From the NCBI GenBank assembly GCA_035280345.1, contig DATEGA010000033.1:1-8252 (forward strand): a stretch of 8,252 nt of DNA. The letters are read 5' to 3'. Shown here piece by piece: positions 4,922-8,252 of this stretch; position 1 is the first letter of the stretch; the number at the start of each line of letters is the position of its first letter. The notes under the pieces were generated by a model. That model ran no database searches, was not told the DNA's origin, and was given only the letters and a program-made list of their open reading frames with translations. The DNA comes from DASSJF01 sp035280345. GTDB lineage: Bacteria; Sysuimicrobiota; Sysuimicrobiia; Sysuimicrobiales; Segetimicrobiaceae. Both the position numbers and the translations under genes were made by a program.

Positions 4922-7443
4922 TGCCGGCGGCGTGGCAGCGGCAGCGCGAGCTGCTGACCGCGAGACGGTCCGGGCCGCGGGCGTCCGGTGCCTCGTTTGC
5001 GGCGGGGGCTGCCGCGGGTCTCCACCGCGGCGCGCTCCAGGCCGTCGAGGACTTCGCGTGCGCGGCGGATCACGGCATCGGGAACCCCGGCGAGCCGGGC
5101 GACGTGGATGCCGTACGACGATTCCGCGGCCCCGTCTGCGACCCGGTGCAGGAATACGACGTCGTGGCCCTCTTCGCGCACCAGGACCTGCACGTTTGCG
5201 ACACGGTCGAGCTGGGCCGCCAGTTCTGTCAGCTCGTGGTAGTGGGTCGCGAACAGCGTCCGCGCGCGGACACGGTCGTGCAGGTCTTCGACGACGGCCC
5301 ATGCCAGGCTCATGCCGTCGTAGGTACTGGTCCCGCGGCCGACTTCGTCGAGGATCACCAGGCTGCGCGCGGTCGCCTGGGTCAGGAGGCGCGCCACCTC
5401 GATCATCTCGGAGAGGAACGTGCTCCGGCCCGCGGCCAGGTCATCGGTCGCCCCGACGCGCGTGAAGATGCGGTCGACGAGCCCGATCTCGGCCTCCCGC
5501 GCGGGTACGAAGCTGCCGATCTGCGCCAGCACGACGAGGAGCGCCGTCTGCCGGATGAACGTGCTCTTGCCGCCGAAGTTAGGCCCCGTGACGATGAGCA
5601 GGTCGCGGTCGGAGACACCGAGCGCCACATCGTTCGCAACGAACCGCGCCCGTCCGAGCGCCTCCTCGACGACCGGGTGGCGGCCGGCCGCGATGCGAAG
5701 GGCGCGGCCCGCGGTGACTTTCGGCCGGACGTAGGCGTGGCGGACCCCCACTTCGGCCAGCGCGGCGTAAACATCCAACTCGGCCAGCGCGCGGGCGCAG
5801 GTCTGAAGGCGCTGGGTCTCGGCCCGAACCGCCGACCGCAGGTCGCAAAACACCTCATACTCGCGCGTGTTGATCTTGTCCTGGGCACTCAGGATGAGCG
5901 CCTCACGTTCCTTCATCTCCGCGGTGATGTAGCGCTCGGCGCCGGCCAACGTGCCCTTGCGTACGTAGTCCGCGGGCACGAGATGCGACTGCGGCTTGCC
6001 CACCTCGATGTAGTAGCCCATCACCTGGTTGAAGCCGACCTTGAGGCCGCGGATGCCGGTTCGCTGCCGCTCCGCGGCTTCGCGTCCGGCCATCCACCCC
6101 TTGGCCTCGCTCGCGCCCTCGCGCAGCCGGTCCACCTCCGTATCAAAGCCGGGCCGGATCAGGCCGCCGTCGCGCGGCGAGAGCGGTAGGGCGTCCGCGA
6201 GCGCGGCCCTGAGCCGATCGGCGAGGCCGGGCGGGGGAGTGAGGAGGGGCACGAGCCGTTGCAGCGCGGGGGCGTCGAGCGCCGCCGCCGCGGGTCCGAC
6301 CGCCGGAATCGCGTCCACCGTGTCACGCAGCCCGGCGAGATCGCGAGGGCCGCCGGCGTCATGGCTCAACCGGCCGAGCATCCGCTCCAGGTCGCCGAGC
6401 GTCCGCAGCGAGCCGCGGATCCGTTCCCGGATCGAACCGGTCTCGGCCAGCGACTGAACGGCGTCCTGGCGTGCCTCGATCGCGTCCACGCTGTCGAGCG
6501 GCTGCGCGAGCCACCGCCGCAGGAGGCGCGCGCCCATGGCGGTCTCCGTGAGATCGATCACATCGAGCAGCGTGCGGCCCCGCGGGTCGTCGCGCGTCGA
6601 GGTCCACAGACCAAGCGCGCGGCGCGTGGCGTCATCCAGCACCATGCCGTCTCCGGACCGCAGCAGGCGCAGGGTGCGGAGGTGGCCGAGCGTGCCACGG
6701 TGCGTCGCGCGGAGATACTGAATCAGGGCCCCCGCGGCGGCCGCCGCCAACGGCGCCTGGTCGAGCCCGAAGGCGTCGAGCGCGGCCACGCCGAGATGGT
6801 CGCGGAGTTCGCGCCCGGCGACCTCCGGATCGAACCGCCACGCGTCGAGCGGCGTGATCACCACGGCGATCTGGTCTTGGGAGCCGAGCGGCGTCTTGGT
6901 CTCGCCCTCGCCGCGGTCCGGCACGACGAGTTCCTTGGGGCGCCACCGCGCGAGAATCTCATCGGGGCGTTGCGGCGCCGCACCGTGCGCGGCGACAAAC
7001 TCGCCGGTCGACACGTCCGCGAGTGCGATGCCCCAGGCATCGCCTCGGGCGGCCGCCGCCGCGACGAAGTTGTTCTCGCGCGCCGTGAGCAGATCGTCTT
7101 CGATCACCGTACCGGGCGTCACGACGCGCACAACCTCGCGCCGCACCAACGTCCGGGTCTGTCTGGGATCCTCGACCTGATCGCAAATCGCCACGCGGTG
7201 GCCGCGGTCGATCAGACGGCGCAGATACGCCGGCAGGGCGTGATGCGGAATGCCGCACATCGGAATGCGGGTGCCCTTCGCGACCGGCCGGCTCGTCAGC
7301 GTGAGCTGCAGTTCCCGCGACACCAACCGGGCGTCGTCGAAGAACGCTTCGAAGAAGTCGCCGAGCCGAAAGAGGAGGATTGCCCGGGGGTGCTCGTCCT
7401 TGAGCGCCTGGTACTGGCGCATCATGGGCGTGAGCTCGGTCAT
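4918..7443 (-). CDS. mutS: DNA mismatch repair protein MutS
   Basis: MutS binds base mismatches and small loops as a clamp-like dimer and, with ATP, recruits MutL. At 841 residues it matches the family length. The mismatch-binding F-x-E motif is F30-F31-E32 within LLFRLGDFFEAF (the middle residue is Phe instead of the common Tyr). The mismatch domain covers about residues 1-115, followed by the connector, the lever/clamp region (about 260-530, including YYIEVGKPQSHLVPADYVRK) and the ABC-type ATPase. The ATPase has Walker A G620-P-N-F-G-G-K626-S-T, GATDDLAAGRSTFLSEM (664-680), Walker B ILD699-E700 with GRGTSTYDG, and FATHYHELTELA. The tail ends in Q831-L-A-L-P-L836, which fits the Q-x-x-L-x-L/F clamp-binding pattern. 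The ATG at 7443 gives the usual L-T-P-M-M-x-Q-Y lead; AGAGG lies only 2 nt upstream of it. It is the first gene of a three-gene operon and divergent from the HEPN-like gene. Confidence 0.99.
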   Translation of the reverse strand: MTELTPMMRQYQALKDEHPRAILLFRLGDFFEAFFDDARLVSRELQLTLTSRPVAKGTRIPMCGIPHHALPAYLRRLIDRGHRVAICDQVEDPRQTRTLVRREVVRVVTPGTVIEDDLLTARENNFVAAAAARGDAWGIALADVSTGEFVAAHGAAPQRPDEILARWRPKELVVPDRGEGETKTPLGSQDQIAVVITPLDAWRFDPEVAGRELRDHLGVAALDAFGLDQAPLAAAAAGALIQYLRATHRGTLGHLRTLRLLRSGDGMVLDDATRRALGLWTSTRDDPRGRTLLDVIDLTETAMGARLLRRWLAQPLDSVDAIEARQDAVQSLAETGSIRERIRGSLRTLGDLERMLGRLSHDAGGPRDLAGLRDTVDAIPAVGPAAAALDAPALQRLVPLLTPPPGLADRLRAALADALPLSPRDGGLIRPGFDTEVDRLREGASEAKGWMAGREAAERQRTGIRGLKVGFNQVMGYYIEVGKPQSHLVPADYVRKGTLAGAERYITAEMKEREALILSAQDKINTREYEVFCDLRSAVRAETQRLQTCARALAELDVYAALAEVGVRHAYVRPKVTAGRALRIAAGRHPVVEEALGRARFVANDVALGVSDRDLLIVTGPNFGGKSTFIRQTALLVVLAQIGSFVPAREAEIGLVDRIFTRVGATDDLAAGRSTFLSEMIEVARLLTQATARSLVILDEVGRGTSTYDGMSLAWAVVEDLHDRVRARTLFATHYHELTELAAQLDRVANVQVLVREEGHDVVFLHRVADGAAESSYGIHVARLAGVPDAVIRRAREVLDGLERAAVETRGSPRRKRGTGRPRPGPSRGQQLALPLPRRRH

Positions 7444-7517
7444 TGCCTCTGATTTCGTCGCACCGTGGGGGGGTCCTGTTCGTATCTGCGGCCGCGCTGC
7501 GGGGGACCGTGCTCGGC
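7444..7517. promoter_or_regulatory. Short divergent region between mutS and the HEPN-like gene
   Basis: About 65-74 bp separate the mutS ATG from the likely GTG starts of the rightward gene, so the two promoters must overlap or lie within coding sequence. It holds a run of seven G (7467-7473) on the plus strand. On the minus strand a weak TACGAA could serve as a -10 box for mutS. No convincing -35 box or operator is visible. Confidence 0.3.
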
Positions 7518-8252
7518 GTGCGGCGAACCTCTGCGGACGTGGACGAGACGCTCAACCCAGGGACGAACGCACCGCGGCGAAGGCGGCGCGGACGGCGCGG
7601 CGGAGGCGGTGCTGGGTCGCCCCCCGCACCCGCGCCCGCGCGGGACACTCCGAAGAAGCCGATCCTCACGCCCGCGAAACCCGCCGCCGGGCAAGCGGCC
7701 GCGCTTGCCGCGGAAGAGCAGGCGTGGGAGCGGACGCACCTCGAGCAGGTGATGTTCCGGTTGGCCCGCGAGCACGCCGAGGCCGCGGCGCGCTCGGCCG
7801 CCGCCCTTCCGCCAGAGCGGGAGGGAGAACGCACCCACAGCCTGCTCGCCGTGCTGATGGCCTACTTTGCGGTTGAAGCGTTCATTAACATGGTGGGACA
7901 GGATCGCTTGGGTGCCAGGTTCCGCCACTACGACCGGATGTCGCCCGAAGGGAAGTGGCTCGAGGTCACGCGCCTCGTGAGCAAGTCCGGCCGCACGTTC
8001 GACGAGGACGGCAAAGAGCTCTCGGCGCTGTCAACGCTCAGGTCCTGGCGCAACACGCTCACCCACTACAAAGGCCGGTACGAAGACACCCAGGCCGGCG
8101 GCGAAACGCAGGTCGACGCATTGCTGAGCGCCGAGAACGCAAAGCAGGCCGTCGAGACGGCGACGATACTCTACCGTGCCTTCTACGAGTTGGACCGGCG
8201 GTCGGCGCCGCGCCAGTTTGTCTGGCTCGACGATCGAACGCCGGCGCGCCCT
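7518..8252 (+). CDS. HEPN-like domain protein with basic Pro-rich tail (3' end outside window)
   Basis: This frame is open from before 7443 to the right edge and is cut off there; 245 residues are visible from GTG 7518. GTG 7509 is an equally plausible start: GGGGGA (7501-7506) lies 2 nt from 7509 and 11 nt from 7518. Residues about 17-60 are low complexity: an R-rich patch (PRRRRRGRRGGGG), then Ala/Pro/Lys repeats. From about 67 the sequence is helical and highly charged. AYFAVEAFINM (115-125) forms the first core helix, with E120. EGKWLEVTRLV follows, and then LRSWRNTLTHYKG carries R178-N-T-L-T-H183, the R-x4-H motif of HEPN domains, which are often RNA-cutting subunits of toxin or defence systems. 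The combination E-A-F-I-N ... K-W-L ... F-D ... R-N-x-L-x-H-Y-K is one I associate with uncharacterised HEPN-like proteins. It is divergent from mutS, with no partner antitoxin visible in the window. The HEPN assignment is inference from motif and helix pattern; the activity is unproven. Confidence 0.65.
   Translation, partial: MRRTSADVDETLNPGTNAPRRRRRGRRGGGGAGSPPAPAPARDTPKKPILTPAKPAAGQAAALAAEEQAWERTHLEQVMFRLAREHAEAAARSAAALPPEREGERTHSLLAVLMAYFAVEAFINMVGQDRLGARFRHYDRMSPEGKWLEVTRLVSKSGRTFDEDGKELSALSTLRSWRNTLTHYKGRYEDTQAGGETQVDALLSAENAKQAVETATILYRAFYELDRRSAPRQFVWLDDRTPARP

Noticed and set aside
4922..5302. Upstream extension of mutL to an ATG at 5302
   Set aside because: The extra 127 codons read the end of mutS in another frame and give an Arg/Pro-rich sequence. 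MutL homology starts just after the TTG at 4921.
4921..7452. Long plus-strand open frames opposite mutS (4921-6189 and 6259-7452)
   Set aside because: They are antisense shadows of mutS. Their translations are low complexity with no motif, and mutS is unmistakable.
7440..7928. Minus-strand open frames upstream of mutS (7440-7928, 6959-7834)
   Set aside because: They oppose the rightward HEPN-like frame, which has better helix patterning and codon use. Their translations are basic and low complexity.
1..8252. CRISPR arrays, tRNA or rRNA genes, insertion sequences
   Set aside because: No regularly spaced repeats, cloverleaf-like sequence, transposase motifs or terminal inverted repeats were seen on reading either strand.

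Overview
The window comes from a very GC-rich bacterium (by eye about two thirds G+C, with G/C at most third codon positions). It carries the methyl-independent type of mismatch repair: a MutS with all the expected motifs and a MutL with the metal-dependent endonuclease motif. This argues against an E. coli-like gammaproteobacterium with MutH, and against typical Actinobacteria, most of which lack MutS and MutL. A deep-branching GC-rich lineage near the Firmicutes or the CSP1-3/Sysuimicrobiota or Rokubacteria type would fit, but that placement is inference from gene content and memory.

Layout from left to right. The 3' end of an MFS transporter (+, 2-196) is followed by a small secreted protein of unknown function (+, 256-717). 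Converging on it is a 143-residue zinc-ribbon protein (-, 733-1164) made of two 70-residue repeats with 16 cysteines in perfect register. A 118 bp divergent spacer separates it from miaB (+, 1283-2641), the radical-SAM tRNA methylthiotransferase. miaB runs tail to tail into a tightly packed operon read leftwards: mutS (7443-4918), mutL (4921-3152) and a secreted 170-residue protein (3150-2638). Within that operon mutS and mutL overlap by 4 bp (TTGA), and the third gene starts 1 nt after the mutL stop. The last gene and miaB share the palindrome CTAG as opposing stop codons. To the right of mutS, and divergent from it, a gene cut by the window edge (+, from about 7518) encodes a basic, proline-rich N-terminal tail followed by a HEPN-like helical domain with an R-x4-H motif.

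How the genes work together. MutS recognises mismatches, and MutL is recruited and nicks the daughter strand, probably guided by the sliding clamp; MutS ends in a clamp-binding-like hexapeptide. MiaB modifies A37 of tRNAs, and its gene often lies beside mutS and mutL in bacteria. Here it is inverted relative to them, and no miaA is seen. The two secreted proteins, the zinc-ribbon protein and the HEPN-like protein have no assigned role. The most interesting accessory items are the HEPN-like gene sharing a very short divergent region with mutS, the secreted protein built into the mutSL operon, and the duplicated zinc-ribbon protein. I see no CRISPR array, tRNA, rRNA or mobile element.
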